A DNA stretch of 64,000 nucleotides, taken from positions 1,156,001-1,220,000 of the forward strand of contig NZ_CP104311.1 of assembly GCF_036864975.1 (NCBI RefSeq), written 5' to 3'. Shown here one piece after another: positions 7,607 to 18,541 of this stretch (its first letter is position 1; each line of letters begins with the position of its first letter). A program made the translations under genes and the position numbers. A model generated the notes under the pieces. That model was not told the DNA's origin. It saw only the letters and a list, made by a program, of their open reading frames with translations, and ran no database searches. Origin of the DNA: Methylococcus capsulatus. GTDB taxonomy: Bacteria > Pseudomonadota > Gammaproteobacteria > Methylococcales > Methylococcaceae.

Positions 7607-8491
7607 ATGTATACCACGCTTGCATTCTATCTCGCCTTCGGCGCCATTGCGGGCGTCGCTTCCGGCCTGTTCGGCATCGGCGGCGGCGCCATCATCGTGC
7701 CCTTTCTGGTCTGGCTGTTCCCCGGCCAGGGCGTGCCGGAAAGCATCCTGATGATCATGGCGGTCGCCACCTCGCTGGCCACCATCGTGGTGACTTCGGT
7801 CTCTTCGGTCCGCGCCCACCACAGCCGCGGCGCCGTGGTCTGGCCGCTGGTGTGGCGGCTGGTACCGGGGATCGCCTTGGGGACGATCGCCGGTTCGGTT
7901 GTCGCCGACCACCTGCCCACCCGACGGTTCAAGCAGTTGTTTGCAGTGTTCCTGATGCTGGTGGCGGTGCAGGTGTACCGGGGCAGGCGGAAACAAACGG
8001 CGAACGACAAGCCCATTGCGCTCAGCGTGCTGACCGGCGGCGGGCTGGTGATCGGTCTCTTGTCGGCGCTGTTCGGCATCGGCGGCGGCAGCATCACCGT
8101 GCCTTTCCTGCTCCGCTGCCGGCAGGATATCCGCCATGCCGTCGCCATCGCCTCGGCCTGCGGTTTTCCGATCGCTGTCGTCGGCACCCTCAGCTACGTC
8201 ATCCTGGGTTGGAACCATCCGTCACTGCCCGCCCACAGTCTGGGCTACATCTACTGGCCGGCCTTCCTCGGCATCGGCGCCGCCAGCGTGCTGACCGCGC
8301 CGTATGGGGCGGCGCTGGCCCACCGCCTGCCGATGCAGGGGCTCAAGCGGCTGTTCGCCGCCGTGCTGTTCCTCCTTGGCGCCCGCATGTTGTCGAGATC
8401 CGCCGATCCCTCCTGGCTCGGTGTGCTGAACGAGGGCCTCGAAACCGCCGCCGCATCGGCGCAACGCCTGAACTCTTTTCTCGGCCCCTGA
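7607..8491 (+). CDS. TauE/SafE-family anion permease
   Basis: The 294-residue hydrophobic protein shows the internal duplication typical of TauE/SafE (DUF81) transporters. The signature FGIGGGAIIVPFLVWLF near residue 23 recurs as FGIGGGSITVPFLLR near residue 162. About eight membrane segments are visible. Members export or import sulfite, sulfoacetate or related organosulfur anions, but many have no known substrate. No sulfur genes adjoin it, so the substrate is open. It converges with pgl (6-bp gap). Confidence 0.85.
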   Translation: MYTTLAFYLAFGAIAGVASGLFGIGGGAIIVPFLVWLFPGQGVPESILMIMAVATSLATIVVTSVSSVRAHHSRGAVVWPLVWRLVPGIALGTIAGSVVADHLPTRRFKQLFAVFLMLVAVQVYRGRRKQTANDKPIALSVLTGGGLVIGLLSALFGIGGGSITVPFLLRCRQDIRHAVAIASACGFPIAVVGTLSYVILGWNHPSLPAHSLGYIYWPAFLGIGAASVLTAPYGAALAHRLPMQGLKRLFAAVLFLLGARMLSRSADPSWLGVLNEGLETAAASAQRLNSFLGP

Positions 8492-8497
8492 ACCGCT

Positions 8498-9205
8498 TCA
8501 ACTCCGGGCCGCGAACACGGTGACCGGCGTCTGGGTCTGGGCCAGCACGAAGCTTACGGGATATTGCCGGTTGGGGCCGGCCTGGGCGGCGTTGAACACC
8601 TCCACCTTACTCGGTCCACCGAACTGCAGGTAGATGTGGCGGGCGTCGAGGATCCAGGGTAGGGTGAGGCTGATGCGCTCGGTCGGCGCGACCGCGCCCA
8701 CCTGAGCCAGACAGGGCGGGGTATTCTCGACCGTGCCGCCCAGCGCCAGACCGGCTTCCAGGTTGGGGCTGGCCGGGAACAGCGAGGCGGTATGGCCGTC
8801 GTCGCCCATGCCGAGGATCAGCGCCGCGAACGGCCGGGGCAGTTCGGCGAAGGCTTCGGCCAGGCTCGCCTCGCCCGCTGCCGCGGAAGCATCCCCCGTA
8901 TATAGCGGCAGGAAGCGCGCCGCCGATGCCTTGCCCTGCAGCAAATGGGTCTTCACCAGGGCAGCGTTGCTGGCGGGATCGGTTTCCGGTACCCAGCGTT
9001 CATCGACCAGCGTGACGACGACCCGTGCCCAGTCCAGATCGGCTTCGCGCAAGGCTTCGAAAACCGGCACCGGCGAGCGGCCGCCCGAGACGGCCAGGGT
9101 GGCCGCTGGAGCGGTCGCCAAGGCGGCGCGCAGATCCTCGGCGACCGCCGCGGCCAGCGCCGGGGCCAGGCTTGCGTTGTCGTCGAACCATCGAATCTCG
9201 GTCAT
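8498..9205 (-). CDS. pgl: 6-phosphogluconolactonase
   Basis: It hydrolyses 6-phosphogluconolactone to 6-phosphogluconate, the second step from glucose 6-phosphate. The 235-residue product carries LAVSGGRSPVPVFEAL, VTLVDERWVP and LILGMGDDGHTASLFP, the family's phosphate-binding and active-site blocks. It starts one base after the zwf stop on the same strand, so zwf and pgl are almost certainly co-transcribed. Confidence 0.95.
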   Translation of the reverse strand: MTEIRWFDDNASLAPALAAAVAEDLRAALATAPAATLAVSGGRSPVPVFEALREADLDWARVVVTLVDERWVPETDPASNAALVKTHLLQGKASAARFLPLYTGDASAAAGEASLAEAFAELPRPFAALILGMGDDGHTASLFPASPNLEAGLALGGTVENTPPCLAQVGAVAPTERISLTLPWILDARHIYLQFGGPSKVEVFNAAQAGPNRQYPVSFVLAQTQTPVTVFAARS

Positions 9206-9206
9206 T

Positions 9207-10694
9207 TCATTTCCCCTCGTGCCAGCAAATGCCGTCGCGTTTCAACAGATCCCGGGATGCCGCCGGTCCCCAGGTTCCCGCCGCGTAAGGCAGCGGGCCT
9301 TTCGGATCGTTAGCCCAGGTGTTGAGTATGGGCTCGACCCAACGCCAAGCCTGCTCCTGTTCGTCATACCTGACGAACAGCGCCTGATTGCCGCGGATGG
9401 CATCGAGCAGCAGGCGTTCGTAGCCGCCTTCGGCACGGCGTACCTTGAACTGCTCGGCGAAGTTCAGGTCCAGCGACACCGGCTGCAGTTCCATCGAATC
9501 CCCCGGCTGCTTGGCGTACAGGTACAGGCGGATGAACTCGTCCGGCTGCAGGCGGATCACCAGCTTGGCCGGGGCGCAGGCGCCGCTCTTCGGCAGCGGG
9601 AAGATGGGGTGCGGGACGTCGTGGAAGTGGATGACGATTTCCGCCAGCCGCTCCGGCAGCCGCTTGCCGGTGAAGAGGTAGAACGGTACGCCCGCCCATC
9701 GCCAGTTGGCGATCTCCGCCTTGATGGCGACGAAGGTCTCGGTGTGGCTACCCGGCGCAATGCCCTCCTCTTCCAGATAGCCCGGCACTGCTTTACCGCC
9801 GCAAACACCGGCGCGGTATTGGCCGCGCACGGTTTTTTGATGCACGTCCTCTTCGGTGAACGGCACCAGCGACTCCAGCACCTTGAGTTTTTCATTGCGG
9901 ATGGCATTGGAATCCAGGCTGGCCGGCGGTTCCATCGCCACGAAGCACAGCAGCTGCAGCAGATGGTTCTGCACCATGTCACGCAACGCGCCAGTCTTGT
10001 CATAGAAACCCGCGCGGCTGCCGATGCCGACATCCTCGGCAATTGTGATCTGGACGTCGCGGATCCACATCCGCCGCCACAGCGGCTCGAACAAGGCATT
10101 GCCAAAGCGCAGGGCCATCAGATTCTGCACCGATTCCTTGCCCAGGTAATGGTCGATCCGATAGACCTGGTTCTCGTGGAAGTAACGGTCCACGTCGGCG
10201 GTGATCGCGTTGGCAGAAGCCAGATCGTGCCCCAGTGGCTTTTCCAGTACGACCCGGCTGTTGGGGCCGTTGAGTCCCTGCCGGGTCAGATGGGCGCAGA
10301 TCGTGGCGAACAGAGACGGCGCGGTGGACAGGTAGAACACGGTGACGGCAGCGGGCGCTTTTTTCAGCCGTTCCTTCAGCGGCGTATACTGTTCGGGCTG
10401 GGTGGCATCGATGCGCAGATAGGCCAGGCGCTGGCGGAATCCGGCCCACACCGCCGCATCCCATTCGGCCGCGGGGATGAACTGGCGCGCCTTTTCGTGG
10501 GCCAGTTCAAGGAATGCCTCCTCGCTCAGATCCTGCCGGTCGACGCAGAGAATACGGCCGGCTTCGACCAGCAGGCCGTTCTTGTGGCACTGATACATTG
10601 CGGGCAACAGCTTGCGCGTGACCAAGTCGCCGGCGCCGCCGAAGAACACCATGTTGAATGATTCGGGAAATGGGAGCTGACTCACCGCTGACAT
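9207..10694 (-). CDS. zwf: Glucose-6-phosphate 1-dehydrogenase
   Basis: It oxidises glucose 6-phosphate with NAD(P)+. The 495-residue product contains FFGGAGDLVTRKLLPAMY (coenzyme fold), EKPLGHD and the active-site block YRIDHYLGKESVQNL. I take the ATG at 10694, preceded directly by AAGAGG; an in-frame GTG at 10721 would add nine basic residues. With pgl (1-bp gap), edd and eda in this window it forms a complete Entner-Doudoroff entry. In RuMP-cycle methanotrophs the same enzymes cleave hexose made from formaldehyde. Confidence 0.95.
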   Translation of the reverse strand: MSAVSQLPFPESFNMVFFGGAGDLVTRKLLPAMYQCHKNGLLVEAGRILCVDRQDLSEEAFLELAHEKARQFIPAAEWDAAVWAGFRQRLAYLRIDATQPEQYTPLKERLKKAPAAVTVFYLSTAPSLFATICAHLTRQGLNGPNSRVVLEKPLGHDLASANAITADVDRYFHENQVYRIDHYLGKESVQNLMALRFGNALFEPLWRRMWIRDVQITIAEDVGIGSRAGFYDKTGALRDMVQNHLLQLLCFVAMEPPASLDSNAIRNEKLKVLESLVPFTEEDVHQKTVRGQYRAGVCGGKAVPGYLEEEGIAPGSHTETFVAIKAEIANWRWAGVPFYLFTGKRLPERLAEIVIHFHDVPHPIFPLPKSGACAPAKLVIRLQPDEFIRLYLYAKQPGDSMELQPVSLDLNFAEQFKVRRAEGGYERLLLDAIRGNQALFVRYDEQEQAWRWVEPILNTWANDPKGPLPYAAGTWGPAASRDLLKRDGICWHEGK

Positions 10695-10905
10695 CCTCTT
10701 GTTATGGCCCCGCCGTCGCACATCCGGCCGGGGGCTGATGACGCGCCGGACTCACAACGAAAAAGCCCGGCCAAAAATTATTTAATGTTAGTCGCCGTAA
10801 TGCGGACTGTCGAGCGATGGGTTCGTTCGAATGCGCCAAGGGTCCGGGGGTATTCGCTACGGCCCCCAGCTTGTAAGCGGCGAAGATGGGATGGCGAATG
10901 GTCGA

Positions 10906-12453
10906 TCAGGCCGTGATTCCAAACCGGAGAAAGTCGGTGAGCCGCCGCGATTCCTTGACCTCATCGTGAGGTAGCAGCAAATACTTCCAGGGCTTGCCCT
11001 GGATGCTCGCCGTGTAAGCCGAGGCGTGCTTGCACCACTGCACGGCGGCAGCGGCCTTGGCTTGCACCTCCTGGGTGTTGATGTCGCCGCGTGCCTTGGT
11101 TTCCACCATGAAGATCATGGAATCGGTTTCGGCCACGAAGTCGGGGATGTACTCCGGCTGCTCGGTACCCAGCTTGTAGAAGATCTGGAACTGCCCCTTG
11201 GCAGGCTTGAACCACTTGTTGGCGTCGCGCTCCAGAATGATGGCAAAGCGCCGCTCGGTGTCCGAGTCGAACTTCTGAAGCGGATACAGGCAGCGCGCAA
11301 AACCGCCGAAAAGCATCTGCTTGATGCGGCTGGAATCAAGAACGGTCTCGCGGAAATGATGTACCCTCTGCTCCGCGGTAGTAGAGTAATTGCACGGCTT
11401 GAGTTCCGTGAAACCGCGACTGACCTGCGCTTCGTACTCAGTGGCCTCCTCCCAGAAGTGCGCCATCATCTGCGCGTGAATTTCGCGCGCAATCAAACGC
11501 CGCTCCCGATCCGGCACACGGATCACCTCATCCGGGGTCAGGTAGCTTTGCAGGTGCCGCACCATCTGGCTGGCGAGGTCGTAGAGCAGATCGGCCTGAG
11601 TGAAATAGTCGATGTCGTCAAAATCCACCAGGGCGTGGACGATGTAGTCCTCCGGTCGTTGTTCCTTGGGCCCGATTTCGGATGCCAGGGTGTCCTGCTC
11701 GTTGGTGTGCAGGTTGTGGATCACGATTTCACGCGTCCCCGGCTGGAGGTGAAGCTGGCTCACGTCCAGCGTGAACGGGTGGAAGCCCGTCGTGACCTCG
11801 CCCTTGGGCACTACGCTGATGCGCGGAATATCGATGGTTTGCTGTACCAGGATCTCGGTGGTCTTGGCCACCACAGCGGCAAGATCGACCGTGGGAGCCG
11901 ATTCGTCCACGCCGGACAGCCACTCGCCTTGCCGCGGCTTTAATCGCTCCGCCACTTCGGCAAGGATCCTCTTTTGCACCTCCGGCTTCAACAGCGCGTT
12001 GCTGGTGGGCACCCGATCGCGCCTGACCTCGTACTGACCGATGACGTCCATTACCACCCGCGCCACCTCCTTCTCCGTTTCGGTGGTGAACACTGGGCCC
12101 TCACCCCCGCCTCCTTGCAGGCCGAATTTGTCTTGCAGCTCCTGGTGCCACTGCTTGCGCAGGTTGGCCGGGACAATGATCAGGATGCGACGGCGGCGCT
12201 CAGCCCATCGTTGCGAGATGACAAGACCCGCTTCGATGGTCTTGCCAAGACCCACTTCATCGGCAAGGATCACGCCGCGAGAGAGCGGGTTCCGACAGGC
12301 GAACAGTGCCGCCTCGACTTGGTGAGGATTGAGGTCAACCTGCGAATCCACCAGCGTCGATGCCAGTGACTCAACCGTATCGCCAGCCGCGCGGCGTGTC
12401 AGCAGCCAGGCGATGTACTGGCTCTGATGTGGCGTCAGAAGCTGCGGTGTCAT
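10906..12453 (-). CDS. Chimaeric ORF: SNF2-helicase N-terminus joined to type III restriction endonuclease C-terminus
   Basis: The 515-residue ORF starts like SNF2-type helicases ([14 protein letters not shown], Walker A in [16 protein letters not shown] near residues 65-80, then [17 protein letters not shown] near 91-107). At about residue 110-120 ([12 protein letters not shown]) it changes to what looks like the end of a type III restriction Res subunit, with a PD-(D/E)xK nuclease near 437-453 (EYIPDFVAE ... MVETKARGD). No DEAD/DEAH box and no helicase motifs III-VI are present, so translocation is not expected. The likely origin is a deletion fusing two genes of a restriction island. The start has GGAGGG upstream. 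Whether the nuclease part is folded and active is unknown. Confidence 0.65.
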   Translation of the reverse strand: MTPQLLTPHQSQYIAWLLTRRAAGDTVESLASTLVDSQVDLNPHQVEAALFACRNPLSRGVILADEVGLGKTIEAGLVISQRWAERRRRILIIVPANLRKQWHQELQDKFGLQGGGGEGPVFTTETEKEVARVVMDVIGQYEVRRDRVPTSNALLKPEVQKRILAEVAERLKPRQGEWLSGVDESAPTVDLAAVVAKTTEILVQQTIDIPRISVVPKGEVTTGFHPFTLDVSQLHLQPGTREIVIHNLHTNEQDTLASEIGPKEQRPEDYIVHALVDFDDIDYFTQADLLYDLASQMVRHLQSYLTPDEVIRVPDRERRLIAREIHAQMMAHFWEEATEYEAQVSRGFTELKPCNYSTTAEQRVHHFRETVLDSSRIKQMLFGGFARCLYPLQKFDSDTERRFAIILERDANKWFKPAKGQFQIFYKLGTEQPEYIPDFVAETDSMIFMVETKARGDINTQEVQAKAAAAVQWCKHASAYTASIQGKPWKYLLLPHDEVKESRRLTDFLRFGITA

Positions 12454-12518
12454 CAATGGCTACCCTCCATCCGTCTTGTCACGGGCTTGATGCCGCGGCC
12501 GGTATGGCAAACGCTCAC

Positions 12519-12717
12519 TCATGCGTCCGGCTTCTGCTTGACGGTGTTTTCTGCAATCCAGCGATCGAGATCAGAGCGGCGAAAGCGCCATGTTCCACCC
12601 AGACTCGAACGCCGGAATCTTGCTCTCCTGTACCAAGCGATAAACCGTTCGCTTTCCCGCCTTGAGTTACGCAGCGACTTCGTCGAGCGTCAGGATTTCC
12701 CCTTCTGGATCGGCCAT
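12519..12717 (-). pseudogene. Excisionase-like HTH DNA-binding protein, broken by a stop and a frameshift
   Basis: The first frame reads GEILTLDEVAA, then TAA (12667-12669) where the family has a tyrosine codon, then LKAGKRTVYRLVQESKIPAF. The continuation SLGGTWRFRRSDLDRWIAEN is found in another frame. Together they rebuild a small MerR/excisionase-type HTH protein (about 65 residues), a type that commonly leads restriction or defence gene sets. It lies just upstream of the chimaeric helicase ORF on the same strand, consistent with one decayed island. Confidence 0.75.
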
Positions 12718-12925
12718 CGTCTCGCCTTTGCCATTTTGATGTCGGGTTTGGTTGGCCAAATCCAGCCATCTCTCCCATGTTGCCGCGTCATCGACTACGG
12801 ACCCGCCCAATCCCTTCCTTGCTTTGGCGGGCGGGCTCGACGCTGAATCCGGCGCCGGCTGATCGGTTCCCACGGACTACCCGAACGGAAAATTCCATGG
12901 AAGAAGACAGTGTGTTGCCGTTTCT
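12718..12925. other. Intergenic stretch between decayed restriction module and edd promoter
   Basis: I see no gene here. A short minus-strand frame (12667-12873) runs into the broken HTH gene and contains ATWERWLDLANQT, possibly a fragment of another island gene, but it is too short to name. Confidence 0.4.
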
Positions 12926-12954
12926 TGACACTCGTTTCGGCCTTGGATTAAATG
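12926..12954 (+). promoter_or_regulatory. Sigma-70-type promoter for edd-eda
   Basis: TTGACA (12926-12931), a 17-base spacer and TTAAAT (12949-12954) form a near-consensus promoter about 70 bases upstream of the edd start. No operator for a known sugar regulator is obvious. Confidence 0.65.
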
Positions 12955-13021
12955 CGGAAGTTTTATCTCCGGCGATGGGTGATTTCCCCGCACCCCACAG
13001 AAGAAGAGCATCGACGAACCC

Positions 13022-14851
<1,830 letters not shown>

Positions 14852-14882
14852 GGCCCGTCCCTGCAACCGCAAGGAAAAAACC

Positions 14883-15506
14883 ATGAATCTGGATCAGATC
14901 ATCGAAGCCACCAGCGTCATGCCCGTGATGGTGGTGGACCGCCCCGAAGATGCCGTGCCGCTGGCCCGTGCCCTGGTCGAGGGCGGTATCCGCGTGCTGG
15001 AAATCACCCTGCGCACCGCCGCCGGTCTCGACGCCGTCAAGGCGATCCGCCAGGAAGTGCCAGATGCCATCGTCGGCGTCGGCACCATCGCTGCCCCCGC
15101 CCAGCTCGAAGCCTCGATCGCTGCGGGTGCTCAGTTCGGGGTTTCACCGGGCACTACGCCGACCCTGCTCAAAGCCATCGTCGACAGCAGGCTGCCGTTC
15201 TTTCCGGGTGTCGCTACCACCAGCGAAGTGATGCAGGTGCTGGAAGGCGGGCTGACCGTGATGAAATTCTTCCCCGCCGTGGCCGCCGGCGGCGTCAAGA
15301 TGCTGGAATCCTTCCGTGGGCCGTTCCCGCAGGTGCGGTTCTGCCCGACTGGCGGCATCAATGCCCGGAACGCTCCGGATTTCTTCAAGCTCCCCAACGT
15401 GGTCTGCGTCGGCGGCTCCTGGCTGACCCCCAAAGACCTCGTCGCTGCCGGCAACTGGGCGGAAATCACCCGCCTGGCGCGCGAGGCGGCCGCGCTCAAG
15501 CCTTAG
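14883..15506 (+). CDS. eda: KDPG aldolase (2-dehydro-3-deoxy-phosphogluconate aldolase)
   Basis: It cleaves KDPG to pyruvate and glyceraldehyde 3-phosphate by a Schiff base. The 207-residue product has the general acid/base region VLEITLRTAAGLDAVKAIR, VGVGTI, and the Schiff-base lysine in VMKFFPAVAAGG (about residue 130). It also carries the phosphate-binding FCPTGGINARN. It is translated after edd from an AAGGAAAAAACC site. Confidence 0.95.
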   Translation: MNLDQIIEATSVMPVMVVDRPEDAVPLARALVEGGIRVLEITLRTAAGLDAVKAIRQEVPDAIVGVGTIAAPAQLEASIAAGAQFGVSPGTTPTLLKAIVDSRLPFFPGVATTSEVMQVLEGGLTVMKFFPAVAAGGVKMLESFRGPFPQVRFCPTGGINARNAPDFFKLPNVVCVGGSWLTPKDLVAAGNWAEITRLAREAAALKP

Positions 15507-15522
15507 GTCCTGCGTGAGGAAC

Positions 15523-15540
15523 GGCCCATCGGCGGGCCTT
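15523..15540 (+). terminator. Possible terminator hairpin after eda
   Basis: GGCCC atcggc GGGCC followed by only two T residues lies 17 bases after the eda stop. The stem is short and there is no U tract, so it is weak. The rest of the gap to dhaL (15541-15795) shows no convincing gene. Confidence 0.3.
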
Positions 15541-15795
15541 CCGGCAGGGTTTACCGGGTTTTGTGCCAAGCTCGATCCATGGGGAATGGCCCGTGGTTCC
15601 GCTTAGAGCAATGTGGCATCCTTGTGCCATTGTTCGACGGGTTTATGCGGCGCGTGATGCCGGAATGCGACCGTAGACGGCTGTCGCGAGACTGCCACGC
15701 AAAAGACCGATGATCCGATATTCATCGGCCTTGGATATGTTGATCGAAGTCACCAAACGCTTCCGCTTCCACCCTCTGTAGGTCAAGGTGATCCG

Positions 15796-16434
15796 ATGCC
15801 GACCACTCCCCAGCTCATCCCCAGCCTCATCGAAAGCGCCGCTTCGGCTATCCAGAGCCATGCCGAGGAGGTGACCGCTCTCGATCAGGCGATCGGCGAC
15901 GGTGATCATGTCGTCAACCTCCAGCGAGGGCTGGGGGCTTTGTCAAAGCAGGCGGAAAGTCTGGCCGCGTTGGAGTGGCCGGCGGCTCTGCAGCAAATCG
16001 GCATGACCCTGATGGCGTCGGTGGGCGGGGCGTCGGGCTCGCTGTACGGCACCTTGTTCATCGCCATGGGCAAGGCGATGAAGGGCAGGGAAATGAATCC
16101 GGCGAACCTGGCCGAAGCCTTCAGTCAGGGCGTGGAAGCGATGAAGGCGCGCGGCAAAGCGGAGCGGGGTGAGAAGACCATGCTGGACGTGCTGATCCCG
16201 GTGGCGGACGTGCTGAAATCGGCGGCGGAGCATGCCATTGCCCCGGGGCAACTGGCGGAGGAGGTGAGCCGCGCCGCCGAGGCGGGCATGGAATCCACCC
16301 GCGACATGCTGGCCACCAAGGGTCGAGCTTCCTTCCTGGGCGAGCGCGTCATCGGCCACGTCGACGCCGGCGCCCGTAGCAGCCAGTTGATGATTTCGGC
16401 CATCGCCGAGGTTCTGAGCGGAAAATCGCGGTAG
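15796..16434 (+). CDS. dhaL: Dihydroxyacetone kinase, L (nucleotide-binding) subunit
   Basis: DhaL binds ADP/ATP and passes phosphate to dihydroxyacetone held by DhaK. The 212-residue product has the metal/nucleotide block LDQAIGDGDHVVNLQRG (three spaced aspartates kept, with Val where Gly often follows His), VGGASGSLYGTLF, GEKTMLDVL and GARSSQLMI. It is a separate subunit and not fused to DhaK. It faces dhaK tail-to-tail, so the two are on different transcripts, unlike the usual dhaKL operon. No phosphotransferase subunit DhaM is seen. Confidence 0.9.
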   Translation: MPTTPQLIPSLIESAASAIQSHAEEVTALDQAIGDGDHVVNLQRGLGALSKQAESLAALEWPAALQQIGMTLMASVGGASGSLYGTLFIAMGKAMKGREMNPANLAEAFSQGVEAMKARGKAERGEKTMLDVLIPVADVLKSAAEHAIAPGQLAEEVSRAAEAGMESTRDMLATKGRASFLGERVIGHVDAGARSSQLMISAIAEVLSGKSR

Positions 16435-16448
16435 GGTGGGACCGTGTC

Positions 16449-16475
16449 GGCGGATCGCCTGTCGGCATCCGCCTT
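16449..16475. terminator. Hairpin between convergent dhaL and dhaK
   Basis: GGCGGAT (16449-16455) pairs with ATCCGCC (16467-16473) across an 11-base loop, in the gap where dhaL and dhaK converge. No U tract follows, so termination is only suggested by position. Confidence 0.35.
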
Positions 16476-16506
16476 GCCAATAGGCAGTTCGTAACCCGCC
16501 GATTCC

Positions 16507-17496
16507 TCAACAGCCCCAGCGCAGGGCGGCCGTATGCACCGGCGCGTCCCACAGTCTGAGCATTTCCTCATCCAGCAGGGTCAGGGTGAGCGAGCAGCCG
16601 GCCATGTCCAGCGAGGTGGTGAAATTGCCCACGAGAGAACGGGCGATGTCGAGTGAACGTTCGCTCCAGTGGCGGTGTGCCTGCTCGTAGATCAGATGCA
16701 GTTCGATCAACGGCGTTCCGCCGAAGCCGTTGACGTGCAGCAGCACCGGCTGGCCGGCTTGCGGCTTCAGTTCCTCGTCGATGACGGCGGCGATGTAGTC
16801 CACGATCTCACTGGCGCTACCCAGCGCCATGCGCTCCCGCCCGCGCTCGCCGTGGATGCCGACCCCCATTTCCATTTCCCCCTCGCCGAGTTCGAACATC
16901 GGCTTGCCCAGGGCCGGCACGGTGCAACTGGTCAGGGCGACGCCCATGGATGCGGTAGCATGGACCACGCGTTCCCCCAGCGCCTTGCAGGCCGCCAGGT
17001 CGTAGCCCGCTTCCGCCGCCGCGCCGACGATCTTTTCCACCATGGTGGTTCCGGCAATACCGCGCCTGCCCATGCCGCGGTTTTCCGGGAGGGAAACGTC
17101 GTCGTGCACGAGCAGCGAGTCATGGGGGATGTCCAGCATCTCGGCGGCGATTTCGAAGTTCATCACGTCACCGGCGTAGTTCTTGACGATGAACAGTATG
17201 CCGCCGCCGTGGTCCACCGCCTGGGCGGCCGCCAGCATCTGGTCCGGGGTCGGTGAGGTGAACACCTGCCCGGGGCAGGCGGCGTCCAGCATGCCGAGGC
17301 CGACGAATCCCGTGTGCAGCGGCTCATGCCCCGAGCCCCCGCCCGAGACCAGGGCCACCTTGCCTGCCTTGGCCGGCGCCTTGCGGGAGACGAAGCGGGG
17401 TTCGGGGCTGAAATCGACGATGTCGGCGTGGGCCTTGGCGAAACCGCGGAGGCTTTCGTCCAGGAAGTCCTCGACCGTGTTGATGAATTTTTTCAT
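16507..17496 (-). CDS. dhaK: Dihydroxyacetone kinase, K (substrate-binding) subunit
   Basis: DhaK holds dihydroxyacetone as a covalent hemiaminal on a histidine. The 329-residue product starts MKKFINTVEDFLDESLRG and has VSGGGSGHEPLH, VKNYAGDVMNFEIA and the block GVGIHGERGRERM, which contains the substrate-binding histidine. The ATG at 17496 is favoured by AAAGGA upstream and by family alignment. The Gfo/Idh gene ends 28 bases upstream on the same strand, so they may be co-transcribed. Confidence 0.92.
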   Translation of the reverse strand: MKKFINTVEDFLDESLRGFAKAHADIVDFSPEPRFVSRKAPAKAGKVALVSGGGSGHEPLHTGFVGLGMLDAACPGQVFTSPTPDQMLAAAQAVDHGGGILFIVKNYAGDVMNFEIAAEMLDIPHDSLLVHDDVSLPENRGMGRRGIAGTTMVEKIVGAAAEAGYDLAACKALGERVVHATASMGVALTSCTVPALGKPMFELGEGEMEMGVGIHGERGRERMALGSASEIVDYIAAVIDEELKPQAGQPVLLHVNGFGGTPLIELHLIYEQAHRHWSERSLDIARSLVGNFTTSLDMAGCSLTLTLLDEEMLRLWDAPVHTAALRWGC

Positions 17497-17524
17497 GGAG
17501 TTCCTTTGATAGGCGATCAAAGAT

Positions 17525-18541
17525 TCAGTCGTCCAATCTCACGGTCCGGCCGGTGGCCGCGGATTCCAGTGCGGCCACGAGGGTCCGGCAATTCGTTTTG
17601 GCATCGTCCGGCGACAGCAGCGGCGGCTTGCCATTCAGCACACAGTCGGCGAAATGCTCGATCTCCAGCCGGAAATGGTTGGCGACCGGCAGCTGCTCGA
17701 CGCACTGGCGGCCGTCCTCGGTCCACCAGGAGATGACCGGGATGTCACCGGGATTCTGCCAAACGGTGTGGCACTTCACGCCGCCCAGGGTGCCAGTGAT
17801 CTCGTACTCCGAGCGCCGCGCGCATTCGAAGCTGATGTCGAAATGGCCGCGCCGGCCGTCGCCGAAATCGATCACGCCGCTGGTGGCGATGTCCGCGCCG
17901 CTTTCGACATATTTCGCCATCGCCGTGACCGCGATCGGATCCTGCTCGAAGCACCAGCGCAGGGAATGCACCGCATAAGGCCCGATGTCCCACATCGCGC
18001 CGCCGCCGTGCCGGACGTCGTGCGCCAGGCGGTAGCGGCGAGCCGGACGCATCATGAACGAATAACTGGCGCGGGTATAGCGGACCTCGCCGATCGCCCC
18101 GGAGCGGACGAGCTCCCGCACCCGTGCATGTTGCGGGTGGAAGCGGTACATGAAGCCTTCCATCACCGTCAGGCCGCGTGCGCTGGCGGCTGTGGCGATA
18201 GTCTCGATGTCCGCCGTCGTCAGCGCCATGGGCTTCTCGCACAGCACGTGCTTGCCGGCCTGCAGCGCCCGCACCGCCCATTCGGCGTGTTCGTGATTGG
18301 CCATCGGCAGATACACTGCCTGGACCTCGTCATCGGCGAGCAGTGCCTCGGGTTGGTCGTAGCAGCGCACGCCCTGCTGGTGCGGTGCGTATTTGGCCAG
18401 GGTTTCTGCTGCGGCGCCGGGACGCCGGCTAGCGATGGCCACCAGTTCGGAATTCGAGGCTTCGACGATGGCAGGCATCAGGCGCTCATTGACGCGGGCC
18501 GCACCGAGGATGCCCCAGCGCAGTTTCGGTGGAATTTCCAT
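17525..18541 (-). CDS. Gfo/Idh/MocA-family NAD(P)-dependent oxidoreductase
   Basis: The 338-residue product begins with a Rossmann fold (RWGILGAARVNERLMPAI) and carries HVLCEKPMALTTADIE, where the lysine of EKP is catalytic in this family, then GFMYRFHPQHARVRELV. Members oxidise or reduce sugars, inositols or trans-dihydrodiols. Placement before dhaK suggests a sugar or polyol substrate, but none can be named. The start has GAGGAGGAA directly upstream. Confidence 0.85.
   Translation of the reverse strand: MEIPPKLRWGILGAARVNERLMPAIVEASNSELVAIASRRPGAAAETLAKYAPHQQGVRCYDQPEALLADDEVQAVYLPMANHEHAEWAVRALQAGKHVLCEKPMALTTADIETIATAASARGLTVMEGFMYRFHPQHARVRELVRSGAIGEVRYTRASYSFMMRPARRYRLAHDVRHGGGAMWDIGPYAVHSLRWCFEQDPIAVTAMAKYVESGADIATSGVIDFGDGRRGHFDISFECARRSEYEITGTLGGVKCHTVWQNPGDIPVISWWTEDGRQCVEQLPVANHFRLEIEHFADCVLNGKPPLLSPDDAKTNCRTLVAALESAATGRTVRLDD

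Noticed and set aside
8733-10661. 642-codon plus-strand open frame
   Set aside because: It is antisense to zwf and pgl, whose products have full active-site motifs.
15643-15909. Minus-strand gene between eda and dhaL
   Set aside because: It overlaps the dhaL start on the other strand and has no recognisable motif, although its 3' half is odd enough that I considered it.
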